The position numbers and the translations under genes were made by a program. Of a stretch of DNA of 44,955 bases, positions 11,201-21,893 are shown one piece after another. The DNA is from Saccoglossus kowalevskii (Eukaryota > Hemichordata > Enteropneusta > Harrimaniidae). Every line of letters begins with the position of its first letter. The stretch's first letter is position 1. Location of the stretch: the NCBI RefSeq assembly GCF_000003605.2, contig NW_003109094.1, positions 291,553 to 336,507 on the forward strand, written 5' to 3'. Below the pieces are notes generated by a model that saw only the letters and a list, made by a program, of their open reading frames with translations, made no database searches and was not told where the DNA came from.

Positions 11201-12160
11201 TATATGGCGCATACGCTGACTCGTTTCACGTTGCGATCAGCTGATTCAGCCCTCGTCAACCAATCAAAGCCCAGCTGGTCAGCCAACCACCCCTCCAAAA
11301 TGTTACGTGCACTGAAGCAGGCGTGAAGCTAACTGGTATTATGCAGGAAGCTGCCTTGGAACACCTAACTTGGTAGACAAACAACAAGTAACATTTGAAG
11401 ATTGAGTTTAATATTCGTAGTCATAAACATTCCACACTTCAAAAACACAAATGCCATGTAAATTCTAACGTCAGGTTCGTGCAATTGACGAAAAAAAAGA
11501 ACAGTTTTCGGATTTCAAATTTAAAAATTTAAACTTAGAAAACAAAATTGTGAAAATGTATTTGTCTCTATATTTTACGCGTACAATGAGGATATTTGAA
11601 GCTAATGATAAAGCGCGAACCCGTATCCAAGGGCTACTCTATTTTAGAAACTTTGAACACCTTTTGGAGAAGAAAAAAAACACATACAAAAATCATGTAG
11701 AAGCTCAGGAAGCATTGCCATCAAACGTTCTGATGGAGGAAAAAAGAAAGAATTTTATATCGAATATAAATTTTATATCAAATTTTGAAACGCGCGTTAT
11801 TTTAGAAAGTCGGAGCAGCATCACTTTCTATTTTGACCAAAGTTACACCACTTTCGCTTCAAAGCGGCATTCATAGCAATTAGTAAAAAAAATACAAAGA
11901 AAAAACACACAATAAAATCGTTTCCTTCGGTTAAAAGATGGGCGGCAAAAAACAAAACAAAAAACAATATCTCAACTAGATAGGGAAGTCCGTCAATTTC
12001 AACACAATGGTTTCCGTAGCTCGGACGCCAGCAGCTGATTTTTCATGGCGTACGCTGGCTTTTCTGTGAAGGTAAATCAATTACCATGGATCAACTAATA
12101 AATACTCACGTAAACGGCTTCTGGTGGCGTTTGTGGTGGTGAGAGAGGTAGACACTCCAT
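7912..12160 (-). CDS. KLF10/11: KLF10/KLF11-type (TIEG) Kruppel-like transcription factor
   Basis: Four coding exons on the minus strand: 12110-12160, 9793-10071, 8554-9550 and 7912-8201. Together they are 1617 bases, or 538 residues plus TAG, with all phases matching. Residues 40-52 ([13 protein letters not shown]) match the Sin3-interaction helix of KLF10/11. The middle is rich in Ser, Pro and Thr. C2H2 fingers lie at about 419-441, 449-471 and 479-499, with GEKPFKC and [10 protein letters not shown] linkers and ARSDELSRH and MRSDHLTKH recognition helices. After the fingers [13 protein letters not shown] resembles the KLF10/11 tail. Human KLF10 and KLF11 are 480 and 512 residues, so length fits. 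The family binds GC/CACC boxes in the nucleus and recruits Sin3/HDAC to repress. The chosen ATG is the first in frame after an upstream stop near 12285. A single invertebrate gene would be co-orthologous to both vertebrate paralogues. Confidence 0.93.
8202..8553 (-). other. KLF intron 3
   Basis: A 352-base intron with donor GTGAGG and acceptor TTGCAG, interrupting the linker between fingers 1 and 2. It contains a run of 14 G at 8389-8402. A short stretch near 8271 (CATGGGTAGATGCTTAATTG) resembles the interior of the TTAA-ended MITE and may be a decayed fragment. Confidence 0.7.
8554..9550 (-). CDS. KLF10/11: KLF exon 3: Ser/Thr/Pro-rich middle and zinc finger 1
   Basis: A 997-base exon (acceptor TTCATAG, donor GTGAGG), phase 0 in and phase 1 out. 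It begins [11 protein letters not shown], runs through low-complexity Ser/Thr/Val-rich sequence, and ends with [17 protein letters not shown] and the rest of finger 1. [13 protein letters not shown] is characteristic of KLF10/11 finger 1. The overlapping frames on both strands are shadows. Confidence 0.93.
9793..10071 (-). CDS. KLF10/11: KLF exon 2: Sin3-interaction domain
   Basis: A 279-base exon (93 codons, phase 0 at both ends) with acceptor TTATTCAG and donor GTAAGT. It holds [17 protein letters not shown], comparable to the KLF10 SID, followed by a Ser/Pro/Asp-rich stretch with [20 protein letters not shown]. The first codon is GTG (valine) inside an exon, not a start. Confidence 0.9.
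10072..12109 (-). other. KLF intron 1
   Basis: A 2038-base intron with donor GTGAGT beside the start exon. An open stretch on the plus strand at 10507-10710 (containing [19 protein letters not shown]) looks protein-like but has no ATG at its start and is not recognised. It may be a transposon remnant. A CCAAT/GC patch lies near 11225-11300. Nothing else was identified. Confidence 0.6.
12110..12160 (-). CDS. KLF10/11: KLF exon 1: start codon exon
   Basis: A 51-base coding part encoding [17 protein letters not shown], joined in phase 0 to [10 protein letters not shown] of exon 2 across a GTGAGT donor. An in-frame stop near 12285 and no other in-frame ATG between support this start. The short acidic/proline N-terminus precedes the SID as in KLF10/11. 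Confidence 0.8.
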
Positions 12161-12325
12161 GCACTTTACCGGAGAACGAATAAAGACAATGAAACAGGGA
12201 AGGCTGACAAAATCTCTACTCTGAGCGTTCTTCTGATGCTCATGGTATGAATTGCTTTTAGGTGTGTTTATACATTTTACTCATAACAGTTTTACGCGTG
12301 TTTGGTGGGTGTGTGAGAGGATTGA

Positions 12326-12360
12326 CCAATAAGATTTCAGGGGTGGTGCCTTCGACCAAT
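12326..12360 (-). promoter_or_regulatory. Paired CCAAT boxes upstream of KLF
   Basis: CCAAT occurs at 12326-12330 and 12356-12360, each within GACCAAT and exactly 30 bases apart, about 170-200 bases upstream of the KLF start codon. Spacing of about three helical turns is usual for cooperative NF-Y sites. The promoter role is inferred from position. Confidence 0.4.
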
Positions 12361-14274
12361 CAGCGCTAAGTGTACATGTGATTCTGTCGTGTTCACGCAC
12401 GTGGTGAATGGCTGGGCTCGTGTGTGAGCTTCCGTGCGTAGTTCTTTGATTGTAAACAAATTGCATCACTTGCAAACTGGTACGCTAGATCAATCGTATA
12501 ATTAAAATAAGAACCATGGTAAGAATTGTGATTTTTTATAATGTATTTCCGATGCTGTAGTTGCAGTAATGCCGTTTATTTTGTATTTGTTTTCGAAACC
12601 GTCATTCAACCTTCCAACTTCGGGGGTCACGGACAATCGAGAGTGCCAAATATAGACCATGACGTCACTGGCAACTCCCCTCGTCTCACGCAAACAAAAC
12701 ACATATGTTCCTACGAAAGGCATCGAACACTATCTGTCTAGACTCTTGCAATCATGGCCAATGCATTAACGCACACAGACAATATTCTTCATCGCAACCA
12801 CTCAAACTATTATTTTAAAAGATGATAGGTTATACTAAAATTTGTTTGCGAAATAGCAATGTAGTTCAATACTAGTATGAGTTAGGATTGAACCATTATA
12901 AACGGGGGTTATAGCTCATTTAACAACACAGGAAAAGTGGTGGTGCAATTGTCTTAAAACTAGTTCTGCACGACCAAGACAGGGCACAATTATCCAAGAT
13001 AGAAAACAAAAAAGATCTTGTCGAGAACCCCGAGTAGGAAAAGCTAGTACATTCATAGTTGCACGACCCACCACCCCAGTGTTTATAATGGTGCATCTCC
13101 AGTCTCTGATGTGTACTTATTCATCTCCTTGGAGACGTAATGGACCAAGACACATTGGTTATTTATATTAGATTCACATGGAATTTTGTTTTAATTTGTT
13201 AATAATTTGGTACGATTGGCTAGAGGGTCTTGTCATTGTTTTTTACATTTAAAAAAAAATATTCCTTAATTTATTTCATTTTTTAAAAATCATTTTCATA
13301 ATTTAAATTTTTCACAAATTGTATAATGACTGTAAGGCCTTCTTTGGATGGATGACTAATCTACCTGTTGTTATTTGAAATCCTACGAATAAGATCTCCA
13401 ATGGAGATTGTTCGCATCTTCGGGCGTTAGCAATCAGAAAAAAAAAATAAAAAATATGACTAAAATAAAATAAAATAAACAAGTAAAAAAATAACAAAGC
13501 AAGGAGAAAAAATGAATAAGGTCAGATTGAACATCGATATGATGTATTAAGTTTACGAGCGTTGTGCCGTTGGATGGAGACTAATAAGAATTGCGAGTCC
13601 ACCTTTTATTCGTCACGGGAACCCCTTATTTTGCGCCACGCTCCTCTTTGCTTTTCCCATGTGCGACACCCCAAATTCTTGGCAGCAACATACATTTACT
13701 GCAGTTGTACCATTAGACTAACTAACATTTATTTAGCACTCAAAAATTCGTTTGAGTTGTTTCTGTTTTGCTGTTTGGCCGTCATATTTTACTTCTTTGT
13801 CCTTTTTCCCGCATTCGCCAGGCAGGTCTTTTTACCATCCAAGTAATTGCCTGGACACACTGGTACTGATGAATATTGAGTAGGTCGACCAAGTCAAATA
13901 TTTCAAAATCGTGGTTTTCGTTAAGAAAATCACTCACAAAGCTGAGGTCTGGTTATCATTAAATACTTAATTCCAATAAAACAATTCGAAATGCAATAAC
14001 ATTAATTATATCCTTTTCAAAAAGAGTGGTAACGCAGTGTGAAACCTTTAGTAATCTATGTTTGAAGTTACGATGTAATTACGCCAGGAAAATTGAAATA
14101 ACAGACTGAAAACACATGAAATGTTATGATCACGATCCAGCACCATGGGATATACTTCCGATGACATTTCCTACAGTCGGTCGGCGTAGACTTTGGACTG
14201 TATGCTTCTTACGCGCAAAGTTATCGCCGTTCGACTTTTCAATCCAGTTTTTCCTTTATAATTATATACTAGTA
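12361..14274. other. Intergenic spacer, KLF side
   Basis: Located 5' of KLF. Short AT-rich runs and CpG-containing segments near 12400-12750 are visible. No coding exon, RNA gene or clear transposon was recognised. Confidence 0.4.
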
Positions 14275-14486
14275 TTCTGTAAACATGTCTTTTTAGCTAG
14301 CATGCTATTTTAGCTAATTTAGCTAATCCTTCATTTCGCTAATTCAAGATGTCGCTTTTTTAAAATTAAGACTTAGTTTATTATCACAGTGAGATTGGTT
14401 ACTGTTAATATCTAAATTAAGATTCTTTAATTCCATATACTTTGAGTCAAATTCGCCAAAATGGCGTGTAGATATTTCAAGTTAAC
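14275..14486 (+). repeat. Left arm of the 3.7 kb inverted repeat
   Basis: It contains AGCTAGCATGCTATTTTAGC and TCATTTCGCTAATTCAAGAT and is inverted relative to 17778-17984. Confidence 0.7.
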
Positions 14487-16085
14487 TGGAGCGTACCTAG
14501 GATACAAATGCACAGGCGATTTGACAGTGTAAACCACACTTCAAGTTCACAACACGAGGCTCGTGTGCCGTGCTAAAAAAAAAATGTTAATTGAATCACG
14601 AATGGTCGACGGGTTATCGTCATATTACCGGATTGTATTGATGAGCATCGCTGTAAACCGTGAACTCACGGTGTCACCTGCTGGCTCCGAGTGGTGTCAG
14701 CACGCGTCGGACACATGTACATCGTCACGTACACACGGAACCAGATTTAGAAACTACAACAATCATCCGATTCTTTACATAATGCTTTAAAATTGAAATA
14801 ACCGGAGTATTTCTGAGTTTCATTGTTAACAATTTGTGTCATAGCATCGCCTACACCACACTGATTTCCTTATTGCCTATTACACTAGAAATAAAATATT
14901 ACTAGTATCTCATTCGCCCCAGGTATTGGTAACCACGGACGAGATAATATCACCCGAAGATAAAATTATCCCCGAGTTTTCCCAATATTTTGGTAAAATT
15001 ATGCTGTCTTGATTATTTTTGCTTGTTCCTGGTGGAATAAATTATTCATAGACATTAAATTCGTCTTGACGGAAAGCACTCTTCATATGTATACTGTATA
15101 AACACAAAGCAATAGTCTATATAGACTTGCATACAGCCCCTTGTTTATTTGTTGTTGTAAAATAAAATATTGTGGGAGTGTAAATGGCGAAAGCCAAGTT
15201 ACCACGAAAGTCGGGTTACCGCACACAAAACAAGAGACTGTGTGCGAGTCTATAGTCAGTACTAAAACTGAAAACGGACCGGGCATCATTGCGACGATAA
15301 CAATAACGAATGTGATTGTTTACTTTTTTAACTTTTAAAAAAAAATTATGGGCTCGCCGTACTTGGTATAGAGCGAAAGTATGTGTTACTATAGCAATAA
15401 TAAACAAGTATGTCTTTATATCTCAAACGTTGGTGGCTATATGATAGTCACGGTGTCTTACAATGGCCTGTTCCATGTCTTGAAATCTTACAAAATTTAC
15501 ATTATTTATTATATTGGAAATGGGTTTTTAATATGGCCTATGGAAACGGCTGCTTTGTAATTTTTTGCATATTATTAGTTTTATGAGTAAAAAAAGCAGA
15601 TTGACAAGTATTTTGAAAATTCTCTGTATTCGATGTGATACCAATTTTGGAACGAAATAGTCACGTTATGATACGCGCTAAAATATGCGCACACTGAATC
15701 AAAAACGCAATCGTAGACATGCATTATACCTTAAAAGATAAAAGATGTAAATAATTCGCACGTGACCATGAACTATTGAAACAATCTCCCCTGTTCATCC
15801 ACATTATTAAAACATCTGAACGATGCAACTGCTTGAATATCGCGACGAGCTCGCCCCTCGTGGTCACGTACATGTCAATGAACCTCACTTTCCGCACACC
15901 ACGGGGCTGACACCACATAGTTGTAATCGCTAGACGTGGACGTGACACTTCACCTGATAAGGGTGTTTATTTATCTGAATGAACGGACATGATATTGTTA
16001 TTTATTATTATTAATTTATATATACTTTTAAAATATATATTTTATAGACCAAGATGTTTTTAGAAAATGCTCGGATGTAAATTCT

Positions 16086-16176
16086 GTGACGTCACGTGCA
16101 ACCCAAGAATTAGAGGAAGCCACGATTTTGCATAGTGCATCCATCACCGTGGCATATTCATCCTATGTGACGTCAC
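16086..16176. promoter_or_regulatory. Two full CRE palindromes (GTGACGTCAC)
   Basis: The perfect 10 bp palindrome GTGACGTCAC occurs at 16086-16095 and 16167-16176, 81 bp apart, the first running directly into an overlapping CACGTG. These match the CREB/ATF consensus. They lie inside the foldback element, so they could be element-borne regulatory sites. No function is shown. Confidence 0.35.
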
Positions 16177-17777
16177 GACAGGATTTCCGATGCGGTGGGG
16201 TCACGGCAGGGTCACCGCACAGCCAAGGAACCCGAATATTGTTATGCAATTGTCATTATTTGAGGGTGTTGTGAACTCCTCTTCTTGACTTCACAGTATA
16301 CCCTCATATACCGGTGATCGCACCGGCTCTGCAACAATGGCACGCTGAACCAGGTATTGTCACTGATAGCATCATCGTTATCATACCCTTGCATCACACG
16401 TTCGTGGCAGAACGTTTCATATGGTGTCTGTAAAACTGACCAGGTCACTTCTATTTCATTTATACGCGGGTATGCAAGGCGCCAGCTTTTGGTGACGATC
16501 ACGGCCCGGGAGGCCAAATTCCTTAAAAACCCATTCTGAACTAAATTTTCAAGATAACCCCTTCCCGTTCTTGAAACAGGTGTTTAAAAGAACACCATTT
16601 ATTGACATAGCTTTGATTCCTGAAAATTTCAACAAGAAAAAAACCGTTGACCCTTGAAAATGTCAAAAAGGGCCTCTTTACCATTTAAAAACTTACAGAC
16701 CCCTTTGGGTGCCTTGTATATATGCAACCTTTTGGGGGTATAGTTTTACATGCAAAGGGGTTAAATCTATATGGGGGCCAAACAAAAATGTTTTTTTTTT
16801 TTTTTTTCTAAAATGAGTTTATCATTTCGTCAACTTATTCATTTTCTCTAAATTCCCACTGTTTTACATCGTTTTGTTCCGCTCTTACCTTCTTGCATTA
16901 CAGCAACGAATGTCGGGACCGGATGTGACGTATATTTTATAACTACTAGTATGTCTCACAAAAGTTGAGATCAACTCCATTGTCTCTCTCTCTCTGATAT
17001 TGAATCAACTCAAATAGCAAGGTTTATTAAATATGATATTCCTAAGATGGACTATGGTTTAGCATGGGATAAAAATTGGTCGGGGCAACACATCCTTAAC
17101 ATAGCTGGAGGCAACACCCCAACCCTACAGATTTATATGTTTGAGAAATTGATTTCGTCGAGAAGGTCGCCATTGACATCATGTTTCCGTTGTTTAGTTG
17201 TTCATCAAGACATTCTGGCGGTCGAGAATACGGTTTCTATCAAACCGGGGAAACTAAAAGAGATGTTTCCCAGGGTCGTTATTGGGCCAGAACAATGTCA
17301 TATAGTCTGAAAAACTAATGAATATTGTCATAGGTATAGCTTATCAATAGCGTGCCAGTCCAACCAGTTGCTCGAACTCCTCATACATGGCTACTAGTAA
17401 CTAAAGCATGTAAAATGTCCTTGGCATATATTGTTTGTGATTACTTCTGGAAATACCGGTAATTGACAAGTGTCTCGGCGAATCAAACCTTGTTTACGTC
17501 GCATCCAACTCACCCCCCCCCCGCCCAATGGATAGAGCGTACGGTAATACAAGTCATACCAGTTGTTCATGGATCTGCAAATGTCACGGTCTTTTATGAC
17601 GTTGTACAATCGTTTTGTGAAATCGAGGGCCAAGTATCATCATAATAATTGTTGAAAATAGTGGTAATCACTCACCACGGCTTTAAATAATACTAGTATC
17701 ATTGTTTCTTGCAGAGTGAATGGATACTGTTATTATTGTTTTACTGGTAGTCGTACGTCTCACTCAGGCTGATTACT

Positions 17778-17984
17778 GTAGAACACGTTGAAATAACTGC
17801 ATGCAATTTTAGCGGATTTGATTCTTGACATGAATTAACAGAATCTTAATTTAAATAAAGTGTTGACTATCTCCTTGTGAGAACTTACTTTTTGTTAAAT
17901 TAGCTGCATATTGAATTAGCGAAATTACAGATTAGCTAAAATAGCTAAAATAGCATGCTAGCTAAAAAGACATGTTTTACAGAA
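17778..17984 (-). repeat. Right arm of the 3.7 kb inverted repeat
   Basis: Reading the minus strand reproduces the left arm at 14275-14486, including the GCATGCTATTTTAGC and TTAGATTAGC-like blocks and the TAAATTAAGATTCT block at the same spacing. Confidence 0.7.
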
Positions 17985-18234
17985 CCTTTTCAGTGCTTGT
18001 ACCTCTGCGTTGTCCATGAAACTAATTCTGTATTTTGCATAATAAATTACATCATCATAAAAACACGATTTCCTGTAGCAGATATAAGTCCTGGTGGCGA
18101 GAATGATAGTTGATTTAAATCTATAAGTTTTTAAATTCGCTAACATATTAGTACGAGTAGAGTAGGAATCCAGGAAACAGCGCCACCTAGAGTAAAAAAT
18201 ATAACTACTTTGGTGAGCATCTCTGCCAGTATCA

Positions 18235-18312
18235 ACTTCCGGGAAAATGGTCCATCGAAACGCCGTATCTTCGACATCCGGGAAAGTGATCCTTCGAATC
18301 GCCGTATCTCCG
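18235..18312. repeat. 39 bp tandem repeat, two units
   Basis: Units 18235-18273 and 18274-18312 agree at about 33 of 39 positions (shared TCCGGGAAA and CGCCGTATCT). The period is a multiple of three, so the minus frame repeats FPDVEDTAFRWTIFPEVD-like peptides, but the surrounding frame lacks gene features. Confidence 0.7.
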
Positions 18313-19664
18313 ACAAGTTTGATAGTCATTCATACTGTTGTACTTTTATTTGTACGAAATAATAGGAAAACATATTTAATATTTGGTTGTTCGAACAAAC
18401 AGAGGAACTTTGAGTGAACTATCTTGTTTCGAATACATTTTTTCAATGACCTATAAAATTAATGAAGAATTATATTGTAATTATTGATATTGAAAAAATA
18501 TGCAGATATCTAACATTCAAACAGCCAGTGAAGTCATCACAATAATTACTAATTAATTTGTCAAAGGTTAATTGTAATTATTGATTTAAATATCGAGTTT
18601 AGTCATTTTCGACGTTATAATCGATCAGCACTAATTTGAATATGAATTAGTGATGACCAGAACAAAGTTATATTTATTTTGGTTCATTTCTAAACGTTTA
18701 TTGGCGCGCACATCTGCTTTGCAGTTATTGACAGGCGTCGTGGCCATATTGGATTTGGCAGCTGTGAAAAATGAGCGTAATGAACTTCTTTCTCCTATGT
18801 CGACTGTGATTCGAGTGTCTTCAGTTGGTTTGCTGTATTCAGAGAGCGTGAATAAGCAAGTGTGTCAATGAACAGTTTCCAATCTATCATTCACTTGGGA
18901 AGTGTCAACAGCGACTTTAACAGTAGCAGCTCTAGTGACATTCCAACGTTTTGTATGACTTGGGCTCATTTTCATGTGGCGGTCGTTTTGTTCCACAAAA
19001 TCCTGAAAAATCTGTGAGGTGTAATTTGCATTCAATTGTTGTTGTTGTTGTTGTTGTTAAAACTATTAAATGCTACTTAAAACATAATATTTATAATATG
19101 AACACACTGGCACGCCCAACTACAATATAATCTGTGTCATTTATACGAAACTACAATTGCTAAAATACGTGACTGACTGTTATGATGAACATGACAAGAC
19201 AATAAGAAAATATAACATATCACACAAAGTGTCACCCCGTGACAGTAACGACGATACATACGAATATTTTTTTAAATAATCTGGCACAATTTATAACAAT
19301 TTCTTGTAATACTTTTAAATTTACAATTGTCAGGTCAAAAGTTAAATTGAAACTCCTTAGTAACATATGCAAAGGTTTGTAAAACGCGCGGGTCAACCGA
19401 AAAAAAGGTGAAAACTGCTTTGAACTTTGAACTTGCACATATGAGTGGTGTATTTTAAACTACTTTGAACTTCACAAAATGAACGACGGACTAAAGTCAA
19501 GTTCAAATGCAAATAAATTCATTCGTTAAATCAGCAAACTCATTCATTGACGATTGCCAACCGCTTGCTTATTTCTGAATATTATTATCATATTATTATA
19601 ATAACAATATGCATTGAAATAGACGATAATCATTTCACAGGGGTGTACATTCAGATTACCTGTA
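18313..19664. other. Intergenic, nothing coding recognised
   Basis: AT-rich spacer with a (TTG)n microsatellite at 19036-19058. No exon was identified. Confidence 0.4.
19036..19058. repeat. (TTG)n microsatellite
   Basis: Seven consecutive TTG units. Confidence 0.9.
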
Positions 19665-19775
19665 GCCTGACAAGGTCGCGTGAGTTGTGCCCTCCGCGGT
19701 GCTCCAAACCCAAACTCCAAACTCTGTTGCCGTTAGGCCGGCAAAGGCGTCACTCACGCCTACATGTCAGGCTAG
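19665..19775. mobile_element. Short element with TAGCCTGACA ends
   Basis: Left GTAGCCTGACAAGGTCGCGT and right ACGCCTACATGTCAGGCTA are inverted (shared TAGCCTGACA, then CGTGAG-like blocks). Related sequence without clear right ends occurs near 20630-20745 and 24595-24766, where CATTGCAAGAAGG or GTTGCAAGAAGG, GACAAGACATGCACTATTC, and GAGGTCYGATG are shared. Confidence 0.5.
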
Positions 19776-20629
19776 ATTGCATGTTACTCAACAATTATCA
19801 ACAGTGGAAGACACAAATGCGCAGGGCTGCAAAAATACAATGTGAGCCATCGGTGGGTCAATGCGTAGATGACTAAGGCTGTAATTTGACAGGATTACAG
19901 ACGATATATCATCATCGACTGAGGGCGCCCTGTGCGCCACCCATCAGTCGAGAAACTATTATAAAAACTCAGACCACTAAAACAACAGTACAAAAATTGT
20001 AAATGCATAATGTGAGCAAATGAATGTTGCACAAAAGTAGGTCTTGGATCCCAATTTTGCTACTTCCGGGAAAGTATTATTAGATAATCAAATCATGGAA
20101 ACAAATGGACATTTATTTCTAAGATAGTGATGACTCCGAATGAAGCTTCTGGTGTGTTTTCCAGGTGACAGCTGTCAACAATTGTCATTATAATGATAGC
20201 TACATTCCATCTTCACGTTTTATCATCGTTTCCACGTCGTTTCATGCTTTGTGATAGTTACATTTAGGATAGACAATAAAATTGTCAAAAAAAAAAAAAA
20301 AACGCTTCTTGGCAAATAAATTGACCATATCCAAAAATAATAATATGACGCACTCCGCTGTGCTCCAAACCCAACGATGTAGTTTTTCACTTTTCATCGA
20401 CGATTTTTTGTTCGTACCAATCAAATTGCAGGAACGTCAGATAGTGACAGCCATCAAAGAGTAACCATGCATTCACGACAGAGTTTATTTGTTTGTTGAC
20501 ATACAATGTGTGATAAGGTGCTGGCAAATTTCCGCCCAATGTTTATCATCTTGTTGAAAACAGTTTGTGATTTTTGCAAACAATGCAAACACGCCAATGA
20601 TTGACGGTGTTACCATGACCACCAAAATG

Positions 20630-20745
20630 AATATTCATTGCAAGAAGGAATATATTTCGCCGACGAGACATACACTATTCCGTCAGGCGTTAGTGAGGTC
20701 TGATGCCGTTCGGCAGGCGAAGGCCTGCTCACGCATTATCACAGA
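20630..20745. mobile_element. Partial copy of the TAGCCTGACA-ended family
   Basis: CATTGCAAGAAGG, GAGACATACACTATTCCGTC and GCGTTAGTGAGGTCTGATGC parallel GTTGCAAGAAGG, GACATGCACTATTCTGTCGG and GCTAGCGAGGTCCGATG at 24640-24725. The outer ends are lost. Confidence 0.45.
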
Positions 20746-21126
20746 CTTGTTATCAGGCGAGTCTGTATCCCTGAACGCGCATATTTATTTATTTTTTTGG
20801 GGGGGGGGGGTCCGGTATACTGCCCTCAACGGTTCCTGTTACTGTTACATGTATCTGTGTCTTTGGTTGCACATAAGTAGTATATTTTATCGACTAAGAC
20901 ATTAAACTGTTTCTGAAGAGAAGTATGAATGTGTCCCGCTGCCAAAACCGAGTTCTAGTAAAACTAAATTCAGTTGCCGGATCAACTTTTTGGACTGCCG
21001 GAGTTTTAGAGTATTTACACATAAAACAATAAAAAAAAGCGTAAAATAATAATAATAGTAATAAAAAAAAAAAAAACACCAAACCGAATACTCCAACAGT
21101 AACATGTTTAACATCTCTATTTTAAA

Positions 21127-21263
21127 GGGCGGTAGTCGTCGCGCTGCGCATGTGCGACATTTGTGTTGATGAACATTGATTTTCCCACAATTCAATGCGC
21201 TCTTCTAATTACAAACCGGAAGTAGGTTTGACCTGGACGCGACTTGCACTAACTACCGCCGTG
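21127..21263. mobile_element. Short element with GGCGGTAGT inverted ends
   Basis: Left GGGCGGTAGTCGTCGCG is partly inverted at the right as CACTAACTACCGCCGTG. The left end resembles the termini of the element at 43809-43919, so both may belong to one family. No coding capacity. Confidence 0.35.
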
Positions 21264-21810
21264 ACTCTTTCGACACCTTCCAATCAACTCAAAAATACCT
21301 GTTTAAAGCTTGGTAACGTCTCAATTTGTACTCGTCAAACTGTCAAAGTCGCCATCTTTGTTTATATGAGACCTTTATATCTCACGCATGCAGAAATACA
21401 AGTTTCGGGGGCGTAACTACGTCACAAGACGTTCCACGTTGCTACGACGCCCCACCACTGCACATGCATTTCTATGGGCTCTGTGCGCGCTGCTGTGGAA
21501 CGCCGGTCGAGCCGGTGAAAATTCGAGAAAACAACACAAACTCAACTTTGAAGTAATCCTGAACAACCAAATTTATATATGTTACACACGTAGGGATAAT
21601 CTTGTTACACTGTTCAGAGGAGTCTCAACAATCATCCCAAAGTACCGTTTTCTGCAGTGCGAGTTTTGGGCCTTTGTTTTCACAGCCACGGATTGCCAGG
21701 CGGCGAAAATGCCCGGATGTCCGCCCCGAGGATATAGTGAATGTTAGTAAGCAAATAACACCGAATAAACGGCAAGGTAAAGACTATGTCTAATTATAGT
21801 AAACACGTAC

Positions 21811-21893
21811 TGCGTGCGTGACTCGAACCGGCGCTCGCGTACGGCACCTAATCGCCTAGCTTCACGCCACTACACGTCTTCCCCTCGGCCACC
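21811..21893 (-). repeat. tRNA-derived SINE-like head
   Basis: On the minus strand GTGGCCGAGGGG (A-box-like, at 21881-21892) is followed about 60 bases later by GGTTCGAGTCA (B-box, 21819-21829), the layout of a Pol III internal promoter. The A-box wording resembles long-variable-arm tRNAs (Ser/Leu), but I cannot fold a complete cloverleaf, so a SINE head or tRNA pseudogene fits better than a working tRNA. Confidence 0.4.

Larger units (their letters stand above)
14275..17984. mobile_element. 3.7 kb foldback element with arms of about 210 bp
   Basis: The left arm, 14275-14486, is the inverted counterpart of the right arm, 17778-17984. Matching blocks in the same order are TTCTGTAAACATG, TTTTTAGCTAGCATGCTATT, TTAGCTAATCC, TTCGCTAATTCAA, CTAAATTAAGATTCT and TCAAATTCGCCAAAATG. 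The outer 80 bp are nearly identical and the inner part more diverged. No transposase is readable inside, so it is either a non-autonomous foldback element or two independent insertions in opposite orientation. Interior frames such as 17047-17310 have no recognised domain. Confidence 0.55.

Noticed and set aside
7912-12160. Sp-family or another KLF subgroup
   Set aside because: There is no Sp-type CXCPXC box before the fingers. The SID helix and the KKVPNWQ tail after the fingers are specific to KLF10/11.
17047-17310. 87-codon plus-strand frame inside the foldback element
   Set aside because: No recognised domain or splice context, and its length is not unusual for chance. Not called as a transposase.
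17958-18329. 123-codon minus-strand frame
   Set aside because: It spans the foldback arm and the 39 bp tandem repeat, whose period is a multiple of three and keeps the frame open. No domain is seen.
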